Shown piece by piece: positions 34,707-43,687 of a DNA stretch of 64,000 nt. This stretch comes from Sphingobacterium thalpophilum (GTDB lineage: Bacteria > Bacteroidota > Bacteroidia > Sphingobacteriales > Sphingobacteriaceae). The position numbers and the translations under genes are program-made. Every line of letters starts with the position of its first letter. Positions within the stretch are counted from its first letter, which is position 1. The stretch lies in NCBI RefSeq assembly GCF_901482695.1, contig NZ_LR590484.1:930001-994000 (forward strand), given 5' to 3'. Under the pieces are notes generated by a model. That model was not told the DNA's origin and made no database searches. It saw nothing but the letters and a program-made list of their open reading frames with translations.

Positions 34707-36482
34707 CTAGATTGCTTTACATTTTTCAGCCAGCCAGCTTTTTTCCTCACCCGATAGATGTGCTGCCAGCTGGTCAAACACCCATTGATTATAATTGTTC
34801 AACCACGCTACATGCTTTCTGTCCAATAGCGACTTCTCTATTAAATCTGTAGCAATATAACAGATCGTCAGCGTTTCGAAATCCAAAAAATCACCAAACT
34901 CCGAAGTCCCTGCCGTACGTGCCAGCACGAGATTTTCAATGCGGATACCATGCTTGCCGACCCGGTAGAGTCCCGGTTCGATAGAGGTAATCATGCCGGG
35001 CTCCACAGCAACATCGATCGCGGCAGCGTTGAATACCTGCGGTCCTTCGTGTACATTCAGGAAGAAACCTACGCCGTGCCCTGTTCCATGCCCATAATTG
35101 CGCCACGTTTCCCAGAGCGGACGACGCGTGATGGCATCAATCTGGTAACCTCTTGTGCCAACAGGAAAGACTGCCTGAGACCCTTCGATCGTTCCTTTGA
35201 GCACGAGTGTATAGTCTTCTTTTTCCTCTTGTGTAGCCTGCCCCAATGACACGACCCGCGTAATATCGGTTGTGCCGGTCTGGTATTGCCCGCCCGAATC
35301 CACCAGCAACAACCCTTTGGGGCGCAACGTGTAATTTGACGTTTCATTCGCTGAATAATGTGGCAGCGCACCATGATCCAGATAGCCAGCAATGGTCGTG
35401 AACGAAATATCAACAAAGCCTTCCTGTTCTTCACGGAATTCACGCAATTTATCCGCTATGGACAATTCCGACAGTTCTTCCGTCGCAACATGCTCCTCCA
35501 GCCATTTAAAAAATTTGGTCAAAGCGACTCCGTCTTTCACAAAGGTGTGCCTGTTATTTTCAATCTCAACGTTATTTTTAACCGCTTTAAGGTTTGTAGA
35601 CGGATTTACTTTTTCGATGATCTTGATGTGGGCTGGCACGCGGTCGTAGACAGCAAAACAAGTGCGCTTAGGATCGATAAGAATAGTCTTCGCCTGCAAA
35701 TTATCTATTGCCGCATGGATGGTATCATAAGGCGCGATATCCACACCATATCCCTTCAGCTCCGCCACCGCTGCTGCGCTTAACTTTGAAGGCTCAATGT
35801 ATAAGGTCGCATTCTCAGCAGTGATCAGGACAAAGCCCAGAACAACAGGGTTACAAGGTACATCCTGACCACGTATGTTTAATAACCATGCCAGGTCATC
35901 CAACGAAGAAACAAGATGAGCATCCGCACGGGCCTTTTTCATTTCCGCCCGGACTGCCCCGATCTTTGTCACGGTAGACTGACCGGTAGTGCTCTCCGGC
36001 AACAAGTATGCCTGTGCTTTAGGCAATTCAGGCCTGTCCGTCCACAGCGCCGATAATAGATCTACATGCCCGTCGACCTGTATATCCAAAGGTTCTAACG
36101 TATTTTTAACTGATTGAGCAACCAATAAAGAAGCCAGGTTACCGTCAAAAGCAACTGTCGCACCTGAACTTAATTTTTCAGCCAGCCAGTCCGCATACTC
36201 GGCAGCACCCTGCGTTTTTAGCTTAACCAGCTCAAAGCCTGTTCCGGCCAATTGTTCTTCCGCCTGCACAAAATAACGTGAATCTGTCCAGAGGCCCGCA
36301 AAATCCTGTGTAATGGCCAGTGTTCCGGCAGAGCCTGTAAATCCGGAAGCCCATGCAATACATTTATAACGTTCCGGTAAATATTCACTGATATGAGGAT
36401 CTGATGATGGGATAATATAACCATCGATTCCTTGAATCTTCATCGCCTCGCGAATGGCAGCTAATTTTTCGATATGCTTCAT
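34707..36482 (-). CDS. pepP: Xaa-Pro aminopeptidase (aminopeptidase P family, M24B)
   Basis: A 591-residue protein with two creatinase N-like domains (about 1-310) and a C-terminal pita-bread peptidase domain (about 310-530), the long three-domain form also found in eukaryotes. The metal ligands are visible: LLLVDSGGQYQTGTTDITR (two Asp), GHGTGHGVG (His), SIEPGLY (Glu) and GIRIENL (Glu). It removes N-terminal residues before proline in the cytoplasm. No signal peptide is present. It stands alone between the regulator terminator and the divergent PBP4 gene. Confidence 0.93.
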   Translation of the reverse strand: MKHIEKLAAIREAMKIQGIDGYIIPSSDPHISEYLPERYKCIAWASGFTGSAGTLAITQDFAGLWTDSRYFVQAEEQLAGTGFELVKLKTQGAAEYADWLAEKLSSGATVAFDGNLASLLVAQSVKNTLEPLDIQVDGHVDLLSALWTDRPELPKAQAYLLPESTTGQSTVTKIGAVRAEMKKARADAHLVSSLDDLAWLLNIRGQDVPCNPVVLGFVLITAENATLYIEPSKLSAAAVAELKGYGVDIAPYDTIHAAIDNLQAKTILIDPKRTCFAVYDRVPAHIKIIEKVNPSTNLKAVKNNVEIENNRHTFVKDGVALTKFFKWLEEHVATEELSELSIADKLREFREEQEGFVDISFTTIAGYLDHGALPHYSANETSNYTLRPKGLLLVDSGGQYQTGTTDITRVVSLGQATQEEKEDYTLVLKGTIEGSQAVFPVGTRGYQIDAITRRPLWETWRNYGHGTGHGVGFFLNVHEGPQVFNAAAIDVAVEPGMITSIEPGLYRVGKHGIRIENLVLARTAGTSEFGDFLDFETLTICYIATDLIEKSLLDRKHVAWLNNYNQWVFDQLAAHLSGEEKSWLAEKCKAI

Positions 36483-36657
36483 GTCGTCATTACAATTTTA
36501 CGCAAGTTAGGATTTTTTAGAGTCGAATGCCTAACTTTAGGCCAAATAAAACAAGCCGAGTAGCCGGAGCACAATCGTCTACGTTGCATTGCTCATATCG
36601 CTAAAGTTCTTATAAAAAGATGACTGAACCGAGAGACTCGCAAAGAAATTATATGCC

Positions 36658-38082
36658 ATGAAACAATTTTTATTATATTCCATTGCTTTCTCCGCCTATG
36701 CGTCCACTGCGGTTACCGCTCCCCTGTTTGGGCAGGATATGCACACGAAAATCCAAGATGCCTACCTCAGCTTCCAACAACAGGAAAATCTCCGGAATGG
36801 CATCAGCTCCTTCATTGTATTTGACGGAAATAGTGGTCAGACCATCTATGCGGCCAACGAAAACATTGGTCTGGCTACGGCTTCAACCATGAAGATCATC
36901 ACCGCTGCCACGGCCTTAGACTTTCTGGGCAAAAACTACCAGTTTAAGACAACGCTATATTACACAGGTGCCGTGGATGAGCATGGAACGCTCAACGGCA
37001 ACATCATCATCGCAGGTACCGGTGATCCCACCTTGGGCAGCCCCCGTTACCCTGAAACCAAAGAAGAAGTCGTTCTGAACAAATGGCTGGCAGCAATACA
37101 GCAAGCGGGGATCCGTAGTATAAACGGCTGCGTCATCGCTGATGACCGCCTTTATAACGGCAACCAACTGCCCGGCGGCTGGATATGGACCGATATGGGC
37201 AATTATTATGGTGCCGGAATTTCAGCCCTCAACTGGCGGGAAAACGCTTTTGGAGTAGAATTTAGTCCCGCAGACAAAGTAGGGGCAAAAGCTGGAATCC
37301 TGCGGTACACCGCGCATATGCCTTATATACAGATTATCAACGAGGTCACTACCGGTAAAACCGGAAGCGGCGACAACGTGTACGGTTATGCTGCCCCCTA
37401 CTCTTCGAAAATATTCATGCGTGGCTCCTATGGCCAGGACCTGAAGAAAACCATTGAACTCGCTTCTCCGGATCCGGCATACGATCTTGCTTTTCAGCTG
37501 AACGAAATGCTGGCAGCACAAGGTATCATCGCTTCTGAGGCTCCTGCAACAGGACGGAAACTGGATTCTCTGGATCTTTCCCAAAAACAGACACTGGATG
37601 TACACCTCTCGCCAACATTGGATAAAATCGTCTACTGGTTTAACCAAAAAAGCATTAACCTCTATGGAGAAGCCCTGCTCAAAGCGATTGCTTATACCAC
37701 GGCAGGAAAAACCGGAACGGATGATGGTGCGCATTATCTGCAGAAATATTGGAATGCCAAATTAGGTATTAAACCGGCCGAACTAAATAGCCTTGACGGC
37801 TCAGGCCTATCGCCGCAAAATCGGGTGACTACTTTAGCCATGAATAAAATCATGCAATACGCACAGAAGCAATCCTGGTACCCTGTGTTCTACGAAAGCC
37901 TTCCGACTTATAACAACATGAAAATGAAAAGCGGAACCATCGGCGGCGTGCTAGGGTATACCGGTGTGCATACCAACAAAAATGGACAATCATTCACCTA
38001 TACGCTCCTGGTCAACAATTATTCAGGATCTGCATCCAATATGCGTAAACAAATGTTTAAGTTGCTGGATGTTTTGAAGTAA
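36658..38082 (+). CDS. dacB: D-alanyl-D-alanine carboxypeptidase/endopeptidase, PBP4 (S13) family
   Basis: A 474-residue exported protein (signal region to about FGQD). Penicillin-binding motifs are visible: Ser76-x-x-Lys79 (STMK) as the active-site serine, SGLSPQN as the SxN motif and KSGT near residue 425 as the KTG motif. The long insert between the first two motifs fits the S13 family. It trims D-Ala from peptidoglycan stem peptides or cuts crosslinks in the periplasm. It is a single-gene unit as far as can be seen; the gene symbol is by family. Confidence 0.92.
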   Translation: MKQFLLYSIAFSAYASTAVTAPLFGQDMHTKIQDAYLSFQQQENLRNGISSFIVFDGNSGQTIYAANENIGLATASTMKIITAATALDFLGKNYQFKTTLYYTGAVDEHGTLNGNIIIAGTGDPTLGSPRYPETKEEVVLNKWLAAIQQAGIRSINGCVIADDRLYNGNQLPGGWIWTDMGNYYGAGISALNWRENAFGVEFSPADKVGAKAGILRYTAHMPYIQIINEVTTGKTGSGDNVYGYAAPYSSKIFMRGSYGQDLKKTIELASPDPAYDLAFQLNEMLAAQGIIASEAPATGRKLDSLDLSQKQTLDVHLSPTLDKIVYWFNQKSINLYGEALLKAIAYTTAGKTGTDDGAHYLQKYWNAKLGIKPAELNSLDGSGLSPQNRVTTLAMNKIMQYAQKQSWYPVFYESLPTYNNMKMKSGTIGGVLGYTGVHTNKNGQSFTYTLLVNNYSGSASNMRKQMFKLLDVLK

Positions 38083-38120
38083 CAAGTTATTGTCTATTTA
38101 TAATAAGATATTGGCAAATA

Positions 38121-38151
38121 TTTCCATTTATCAAAAAGAATGATAGATTTG
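38121..38151 (+). promoter_or_regulatory. Promoter of maeB
   Basis: TAGATTTG at 38144-38151 is a perfect TAnnTTTG -7 box, and TTTC at 38121-38124, 19 bases upstream, is a three-of-four match to the -33 TTTG. The start ATG is 24 bases downstream. Confidence 0.5.
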
Positions 38152-38175
38152 TAGCCTTAAATTAATAAAATCGCA

Positions 38176-40458
38176 ATGAGTAACACTAATCGTAAACAGG
38201 CAGCGTTAAATTACCACTCAATGGGTAGACCTGGAAAAATAGCTGTTGTTCCGACCAAACCGACAAATTCGCAAAGAGACTTATCATTAGCATATTCTCC
38301 TGGCGTAGCAGAGCCATGTCTGGCTATTGCTGAGAACAAAGAAGATGCTTATAAATATACTGCAAAAGGTAACCTTGTTGCTGTAATCAGCAATGGTACT
38401 GCTGTATTGGGCCTAGGTGATATCGGCGCTCAGGCCGGCAAACCGGTCATGGAAGGTAAGGGCCTATTGTTCAAGATCTTCGCAGACATTGATGTCTTTG
38501 ACATCGAAGTAGACACCAAAAATGTCGACGAATTCGTCAAAATCGTTAAAGCTTTGGAGCCGACATTTGGCGGGGTAAACCTCGAAGATATCAAAGCTCC
38601 CGAGTGTTTCGAAATTGAACGTCGCCTGAAAGAAGAGATGAATATTCCGGTCATGCACGACGACCAGCACGGTACTGCCATCATCTCAGGCGCGGCATTA
38701 ATCAACGCTTGTGAAATCATCGGAAAAGATATTTCCAAAGTAAAAATTGTGGTGAACGGTGCCGGCGCTGCAGCAATGTCCTGTACAGCTATGTATATTT
38801 CGGTAGGCGCAAGCAAGGAAAATATCGTCATGCTGGACAGTAAGGGAGTCATCCGGACAGATAGAGAGCATTTGGACAGCATGAAAGCGCAGTATGCGAC
38901 TGACCGTGATATTCGTACCTTAGCGGATGCCGTCAAAGACGCCGATGTATTTATCGGTTTATCTGCTGCCGATGTACTATCACCGGAAATGCTCCTGAGC
39001 ATGGCTCCGAACCCGATTGTTCTGGCGATGGCCAATCCTAACCCTGAAATTGCCTACGACCTGGCAATGGCTACCCGCAATGATATTATCATGGGTACCG
39101 GCCGTTCAGATTACCCTAATCAGGTGAACAATGTCCTGGGCTTCCCGTATATCTTCCGTGGCGCATTGGATGTGCGCGCAACAGCAATCAATGAGGAAAT
39201 GAAAATCGCCGCTGTACGGGCAATTGCGGACCTGGCCAAACAACCTGTACCGGAGGAAGTCAATCAGGCTTACAATACCAACAATTTAAAATTCTCAGAA
39301 GAGTATATTATCCCGAAACCTACAGATCCACGCTTAATCACCGAAGTATCTATGGCTGTCGCCAAAGCAGCAATCGAGTCAGGTGTTGCGCAAACGGTCA
39401 TCGAAGACTGGGATAAATACCGCGATACTTTACGTAAACGTCTGGGCAAAGATGACGCCATCATGCGCAACCTGACCATGGCGGCAAAAAGAGACCCAAA
39501 ACGTGTTGTATTCGCCGAAGCCGACAATTACAAAACCCTGCGCGCAGCCCAAATCGTCAAAGAAGAAGGGATCGCAATCCCTATCCTCCTCGGCAAAAAA
39601 GAAAAAATTGAGCGCCTGATCCATGAATACGCGTTTGAATTGGACGGTGTGGACATCATTGACCCTGTTGCTGAAGTAGATGGCGAAACCGAACGCTCGA
39701 AGAAGTTTATCGAACATCTTTACACCAAAAGACAGCGTCGGGGCATCACCCGCTACGATGCACGTAAACTGATGTTTGACCGCAACTATTTCGGGGCATC
39801 GCTGGTCGAGTTTGGTGAAGCAGATACCTTGATTTCGGGTATGACCAAAAATTATGCAAACACTATCCGTCCTGCCCTGCATGTGATCGGTGCCAAACCA
39901 GGCAGCCGAGTGGCCGGCATGTATATGATGCTGACTAAAAAAGGACCTATTTTCTTTGGGGATACCACGGTAAATGAAGATCCGACCGCACAAGAACTGG
40001 CGGATATTACTTTACTTTTGGACAAGGCAGTCAAACGGATGAATATACAGCCTCGCATAGCCTTGCTTTCCTACTCTAATTTTGGTTCCAGTGAAGGAAA
40101 AACACCTACCAAGGTAAGAGAAGCGGCGCAGATCCTGCACGATAAACATCCTGAAATTATGGTTGACGGAGACTTACAGGCAAACTTTGCGCTCAACAGC
40201 GAGATGCTAACGGCCAACTTCCCTTTCAGCTGCCTGAATGGGCAATCGGCAAACACACTTGTATTTCCGAACCTTGAATCCGGCAACATTGCTTATAAGC
40301 TACTGCAGGAAGTGGGCGAAGCGGAAGCTGTGGGACCTATTCTCCTCGGCATGAATAAGCCTATCCACGTCCTGCAGCTGGACAGCTCAGTACGTGAAAT
40401 CGTCAACATGGTTACCATCGCAGTCGTTGACGTACAGGCACATCTCAAAAATTTATAG
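38176..40458 (+). CDS. maeB: NADP-dependent malic enzyme (malic enzyme-phosphotransacetylase fusion)
   Basis: A 760-residue protein of MaeB type. Malic-enzyme N-domain at about 15-160 (SLAYSPGVAEPC, HDDQHGTA); NAD(P)-binding domain at about 165-410 (VVNGAGAAAMSC, MANPNPEI). The phosphotransacetylase-like C-domain (about 425-760: PKRVVFAEADNYKTLRAAQI, FFGDTTVNEDPTA) is probably regulatory, as in E. coli MaeB. It decarboxylates malate to pyruvate with NADP+ reduction. ruvA follows 30 bases later, an adjacency common in Bacteroidota. Confidence 0.96.
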   Translation: MSNTNRKQAALNYHSMGRPGKIAVVPTKPTNSQRDLSLAYSPGVAEPCLAIAENKEDAYKYTAKGNLVAVISNGTAVLGLGDIGAQAGKPVMEGKGLLFKIFADIDVFDIEVDTKNVDEFVKIVKALEPTFGGVNLEDIKAPECFEIERRLKEEMNIPVMHDDQHGTAIISGAALINACEIIGKDISKVKIVVNGAGAAAMSCTAMYISVGASKENIVMLDSKGVIRTDREHLDSMKAQYATDRDIRTLADAVKDADVFIGLSAADVLSPEMLLSMAPNPIVLAMANPNPEIAYDLAMATRNDIIMGTGRSDYPNQVNNVLGFPYIFRGALDVRATAINEEMKIAAVRAIADLAKQPVPEEVNQAYNTNNLKFSEEYIIPKPTDPRLITEVSMAVAKAAIESGVAQTVIEDWDKYRDTLRKRLGKDDAIMRNLTMAAKRDPKRVVFAEADNYKTLRAAQIVKEEGIAIPILLGKKEKIERLIHEYAFELDGVDIIDPVAEVDGETERSKKFIEHLYTKRQRRGITRYDARKLMFDRNYFGASLVEFGEADTLISGMTKNYANTIRPALHVIGAKPGSRVAGMYMMLTKKGPIFFGDTTVNEDPTAQELADITLLLDKAVKRMNIQPRIALLSYSNFGSSEGKTPTKVREAAQILHDKHPEIMVDGDLQANFALNSEMLTANFPFSCLNGQSANTLVFPNLESGNIAYKLLQEVGEAEAVGPILLGMNKPIHVLQLDSSVREIVNMVTIAVVDVQAHLKNL

Positions 40459-40478
40459 AATAGCCTAAAATCTTGCTA

Positions 40479-40499
40479 TATTCGTACTATGTACGAATA
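40479..40499. promoter_or_regulatory. Palindrome over the ruvA start codon
   Basis: TATTCGTAC (40479-40487) and GTACGAATA (40491-40499) are exact 9-bp reverse complements separated by TAT, and the ruvA ATG (40489-40491) lies across the loop. A near -7 box TATATTCG overlaps it at 40477-40484. It may be a repressor site, or a hairpin hiding the start codon. Confidence 0.5.
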
Positions 40500-41070
40500 C
40501 TTCAACGGAAAATTAGCATACAAAGCCCCCACTCATGTCATCATTGATGTGAGTGGGATCGGCTATTATGTCCACATCTCCCTTTATACTTTCTCTCAGA
40601 TCAAGGATCAGGAAAATTGCAAATTATTTATATCCCTGCAGGTCAGAGAAGATTCACATACGCTATATGGATTCGCTACAGAAGGCGAAAAGAAACTGTT
40701 TGAAAATCTGATCTCCGTTTCTGGTATTGGTCCCAACACCGGCCGGATGATCCTGTCCTCTAATACCCCGGACGAAATACAGTCGGCTATCGTAAATGGT
40801 CAGGTCGCCTTGATCCAAAAGATCAAAGGAATAGGACCGAAAACGGCTCAGCGCCTCATTCTGGAACTTCAGGACAAACTGAAAAAACAGGGTGTCGAAG
40901 CATTATCCATGCCTGTACGTTCTCAATCCATACCAGATGAAGCCCTGTCTGCACTGGTGATGCTCGGATTCAATAAACCTGCGGCAGAAAAGGTACTCAG
41001 TGCAATTTTGAAAACTGAGGGAGAACTCACGGTAGAAGATATGATCAAGCTGGCGCTCAAAAGACTATAA
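40489..41070 (+). CDS. ruvA: Holliday junction branch migration protein RuvA
   Basis: A 193-residue protein: OB-fold domain (MYEYFNGKLAYKAPTHVIID, about 1-62), two helix-hairpin-helix motifs (LISVSGIGPNTG and IQKIKGIGPKTAQRLILEL) at about 70-130, and a C-terminal domain (DEALSALVMLGFNKPAAEKV) that contacts RuvB. It forms a tetramer on four-way DNA junctions and loads the RuvB motor. The length matches the family. The start at ATG 40489 lies within a palindrome. Confidence 0.97.
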   Translation: MYEYFNGKLAYKAPTHVIIDVSGIGYYVHISLYTFSQIKDQENCKLFISLQVREDSHTLYGFATEGEKKLFENLISVSGIGPNTGRMILSSNTPDEIQSAIVNGQVALIQKIKGIGPKTAQRLILELQDKLKKQGVEALSMPVRSQSIPDEALSALVMLGFNKPAAEKVLSAILKTEGELTVEDMIKLALKRL

Positions 41071-41201
41071 AAATCTTGATTTCAAAGGATGCTGCCACGA
41101 TCATCCTATTAGTGCCGCACCACTACGGCTGCGAAGGAGCCAAAGTGCAAGCCGATGATGAGGCAATGAAATTTATTAAGGATATCAATTGCCGTCTTTT
41201 A

Positions 41202-41232
41202 TTTGCTAAATCGTATTTATTCATTATTTTAG
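41202..41232 (+). promoter_or_regulatory. Promoter of the GH20 gene
   Basis: TTTG (41202-41205), 19 bases, then TATTTTAG (41225-41232), one mismatch from TAnnTTTG. The ATG is 30 bases downstream. The spacing and -33 box match the Bacteroidota housekeeping promoter. Confidence 0.5.
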
Positions 41233-41262
41233 GGCTTCTTATTTTCAGTTATAATCTCACAC

Positions 41263-43119
41263 ATGAAAAAACTATTTTCCCTCGCGCTCGCTGTAGGTAT
41301 TGGTGCAGCTGCATTTGCGCAGGACAAAAAGGACATCAGCCTAAACATCGTGCCTTTACCACAACAGGTACAGATCAAAAACGGATCGTTCAGAATCGAT
41401 GCAAACACGAAAATTGCATTTGACGGTGAAGACGACAAAAAAGTAGCCACCTTATTTCAGGAATTTTTAAAAAGTAACTATAACCTTAGCTTACCATTAG
41501 TAAAATCTCCAGGCAGCAATAGTATCTATTTTTCCTCGAAAAATACGAACCTGACAAATACCGAAGCCTATGCCCTTAACATCGGTGCTGACCGTATTAT
41601 CGTCAGCGGTAAAAATGCCGGGCTGTTTTATGGCATGCAGTCGTTGATCCAGTTACTTCCTGTAGATAAACATGTAAACCTCGACATCCCGCAGGCCAGC
41701 ATTCAGGATGAACCACGCTTTGCATACCGTGGACTTCATCTCGACGTCGGCCGACATTTCTTTCCCGTAGCATTTATCAAAAAGTACATTGACATCCTGG
41801 CTTCTTACAAACTGAATACGTTTCATTGGCACCTGACGGATGACCAGGGCTGGCGCATTGAGATCAAATCGCACCCAAAACTGACGCAGATTGGAGGATA
41901 CCGCAAACAAACGCTTCTGGGTAACTATAAGACGGACGGTGATTACGATAATACACCTTATGGGGGCTTCTATACCCAGGAGCAGATCAAAGAAGTGGTC
42001 GCTTATGCCAAATCCAGATATGTGACGGTCATTCCAGAAATCGAAATGCCCGGCCATGCACTTGCAGCACTATCTGCCTATCCTGAATTAGGCTGCGGCG
42101 ACAAGCCCGGCCCTTTCACAGCTGCGCAGACCTGGGGTGTATTTGATGATGTGTTCTGTGCCGGAAAAGAAGAAACCTTCAAACTTTTGGAAGATGTCAT
42201 CGATGAGGTCATACCGTTATTCCCCAGTGAATACATTCACATCGGTGGCGACGAATGCCCAAAAACACGATGGAAGACTTGTCCGCATTGTCAAAAAAGA
42301 ATTAAAGACAACAACCTTAAAGATGAACATGAGCTACAGAGCTATTTCATCCAGCGTATGGAAAAATACATCAATGGCAAAGGCAAACGTATTATCGGCT
42401 GGGACGAAATTCTCGAAGGTGGCCTGGCTCCGAATGCCACTGTGATGAGCTGGCGTGGAGATCAGGGCGCCATCGAAGCTGCAAACCAAGGCCATGACGT
42501 CATTATCACTGCAAACAGCTATGGTCTTTATTTTGATCATAAGCAGGGTCCGGATCAAAACCGTGAGCCGCTGAGCATTGGCGGACTGTCGACCTTACAG
42601 AAAGTCTACGCATCGGATCCTATGCCGGGTAAAATATCCGAAAGCAACAAAAAGCACGTTTTAGGTGTACAAGCCAATGTGTGGACAGAATATATAGGCT
42701 CGTCCAATAAAGTAGAATTTACAATCCTGCCGCGTGTACTGGCGCTGTCGGAAATCGCCTGGACACAACCAGAAAAGAAAAACTGGAAGAATTTCTCCGA
42801 ACAGCGGGCGGCACGCCAGCTGGCGAAACTCGATCAGACCAGTACGTTCTACCGCGTACCTGAAGTCTACGGTATATCCGATACCACAATTTACGCTTCT
42901 GAATATACGGTCAGTGGACTAAAACCGTCAGTGGAGGGCGCCAAAATCTACTACACATTGGACAACTATGATCCGTCGGAATTGGATATGGAATATACTG
43001 GTCCAGTGAAAATAACGGTTCCCAACAGCAAGGAGCGTATATTCAAGGCAGTGGTGGTTACCCCTTCCGGAAAACGGAGCAACTATATTCGGGTCAACAT
43101 CGTCAACACAAAGAAATAA
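41263..43119 (+). CDS. Beta-N-acetylhexosaminidase, GH20
   Basis: A 618-residue exported enzyme (signal ends near AAFAQ). The GH20b N-domain spans about 25-150 and the catalytic barrel about 153-500, with FHWHLTDDQGWR, IPEIEMPGHA and the catalytic Asp330-Glu331 pair in HIGGDECPKTRW. A C-terminal chitobiase-like Fn3 region (about 535-615: GISDTTIYASEYTVSGLKPS) closes the protein. It removes terminal N-acetylglucosamine or galactosamine by substrate-assisted hydrolysis, probably in the periplasm. It occupies the position after ruvA where several Bacteroidota carry sprA. Confidence 0.94.
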   Translation: MKKLFSLALAVGIGAAAFAQDKKDISLNIVPLPQQVQIKNGSFRIDANTKIAFDGEDDKKVATLFQEFLKSNYNLSLPLVKSPGSNSIYFSSKNTNLTNTEAYALNIGADRIIVSGKNAGLFYGMQSLIQLLPVDKHVNLDIPQASIQDEPRFAYRGLHLDVGRHFFPVAFIKKYIDILASYKLNTFHWHLTDDQGWRIEIKSHPKLTQIGGYRKQTLLGNYKTDGDYDNTPYGGFYTQEQIKEVVAYAKSRYVTVIPEIEMPGHALAALSAYPELGCGDKPGPFTAAQTWGVFDDVFCAGKEETFKLLEDVIDEVIPLFPSEYIHIGGDECPKTRWKTCPHCQKRIKDNNLKDEHELQSYFIQRMEKYINGKGKRIIGWDEILEGGLAPNATVMSWRGDQGAIEAANQGHDVIITANSYGLYFDHKQGPDQNREPLSIGGLSTLQKVYASDPMPGKISESNKKHVLGVQANVWTEYIGSSNKVEFTILPRVLALSEIAWTQPEKKNWKNFSEQRAARQLAKLDQTSTFYRVPEVYGISDTTIYASEYTVSGLKPSVEGAKIYYTLDNYDPSELDMEYTGPVKITVPNSKERIFKAVVVTPSGKRSNYIRVNIVNTKK

Positions 43120-43136
43120 TCACCTATAACTGATAC

Positions 43137-43183
43137 AAAAGCGCTAATATTCTGTTAACTTTGACAGCTATTAGCGCTTTTTT
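43137..43183 (+). terminator. Terminator after GH20, with a -7 box in its loop
   Basis: AAAAGCGCTAATA (43137-43149) and TATTAGCGCTTTT (43169-43181) are exact 13-bp reverse complements, followed by T bases. The 19-base loop holds CTGT/ACAG, which can pair further, and TAACTTTG (43156-43163), a perfect -7 box in the right direction and position for the next gene at 43214. No matching -33 box is evident. Confidence 0.8.
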
Positions 43184-43213
43184 ATAGCACAGTTCTCAAT
43201 TTAAACGATTTTT

Positions 43214-43687
43214 ATGGCTGAAGACCTACGTATTGCTCAAGGCAGTAAGGAAGAACAATATCAAAATTTAATCCCACAGATCGGAGGATTAGTATTAGGA
43301 GAAAATAACCTGATTGCCAATCTTGCAAATATCGCTGCCGCTTTAAAGGAACAGTTTCATTTCTTCTGGGTGGGCTTTTATCTTGTGGATGCAGAGGAAC
43401 TGGTACTCGGTCCTTTCCAGGGGCCTGTCGCCTGTACCCGCATAAAAAAGGGAAAAGGTGTCTGTGGCAGTGCCTGGGCACAGGAGAAATCGCTGATCGT
43501 ACCTGATGTGGACCAATTCCCGGGACATATCGCCTGCAGTTCCTTATCGCGGTCTGAAATTGTGTTGCCTGTATATCAACAAGGAAAAATTATAGGCGTG
43601 CTGGATGTGGACAGTAGCGAACTGAACAGTTTCGATGAAATTGACGAAAAGTACCTGACACAAATACTGCAGCTGCTGGAGCCTTAG
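43214..43687 (+). CDS. msrC: Free methionine-R-sulfoxide reductase (GAF domain)
   Basis: A 157-residue GAF-domain protein. The three cysteines expected of fRMsr are present: Cys74 (PVACT), Cys84 (GVCGS) and Cys108 (IACSS). Their spacing of 10 and 24 equals that of the E. coli enzyme as I recall it (Cys84, 94, 118). It reduces free L-methionine-(R)-sulfoxide in the cytoplasm, with thioredoxin as electron donor. Its last four bases overlap the end of the convergent WD40 gene. Confidence 0.92.
   Translation: MAEDLRIAQGSKEEQYQNLIPQIGGLVLGENNLIANLANIAAALKEQFHFFWVGFYLVDAEELVLGPFQGPVACTRIKKGKGVCGSAWAQEKSLIVPDVDQFPGHIACSSLSRSEIVLPVYQQGKIIGVLDVDSSELNSFDEIDEKYLTQILQLLEP

Noticed and set aside
41076..41423. 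ORF of about 115 codons directly after ruvA, considered as a remnant of sprA
   Set aside because: It runs into the GH20 signal peptide in a different frame, includes that gene's promoter, and shows no similarity to SprA motifs that I can recognise.
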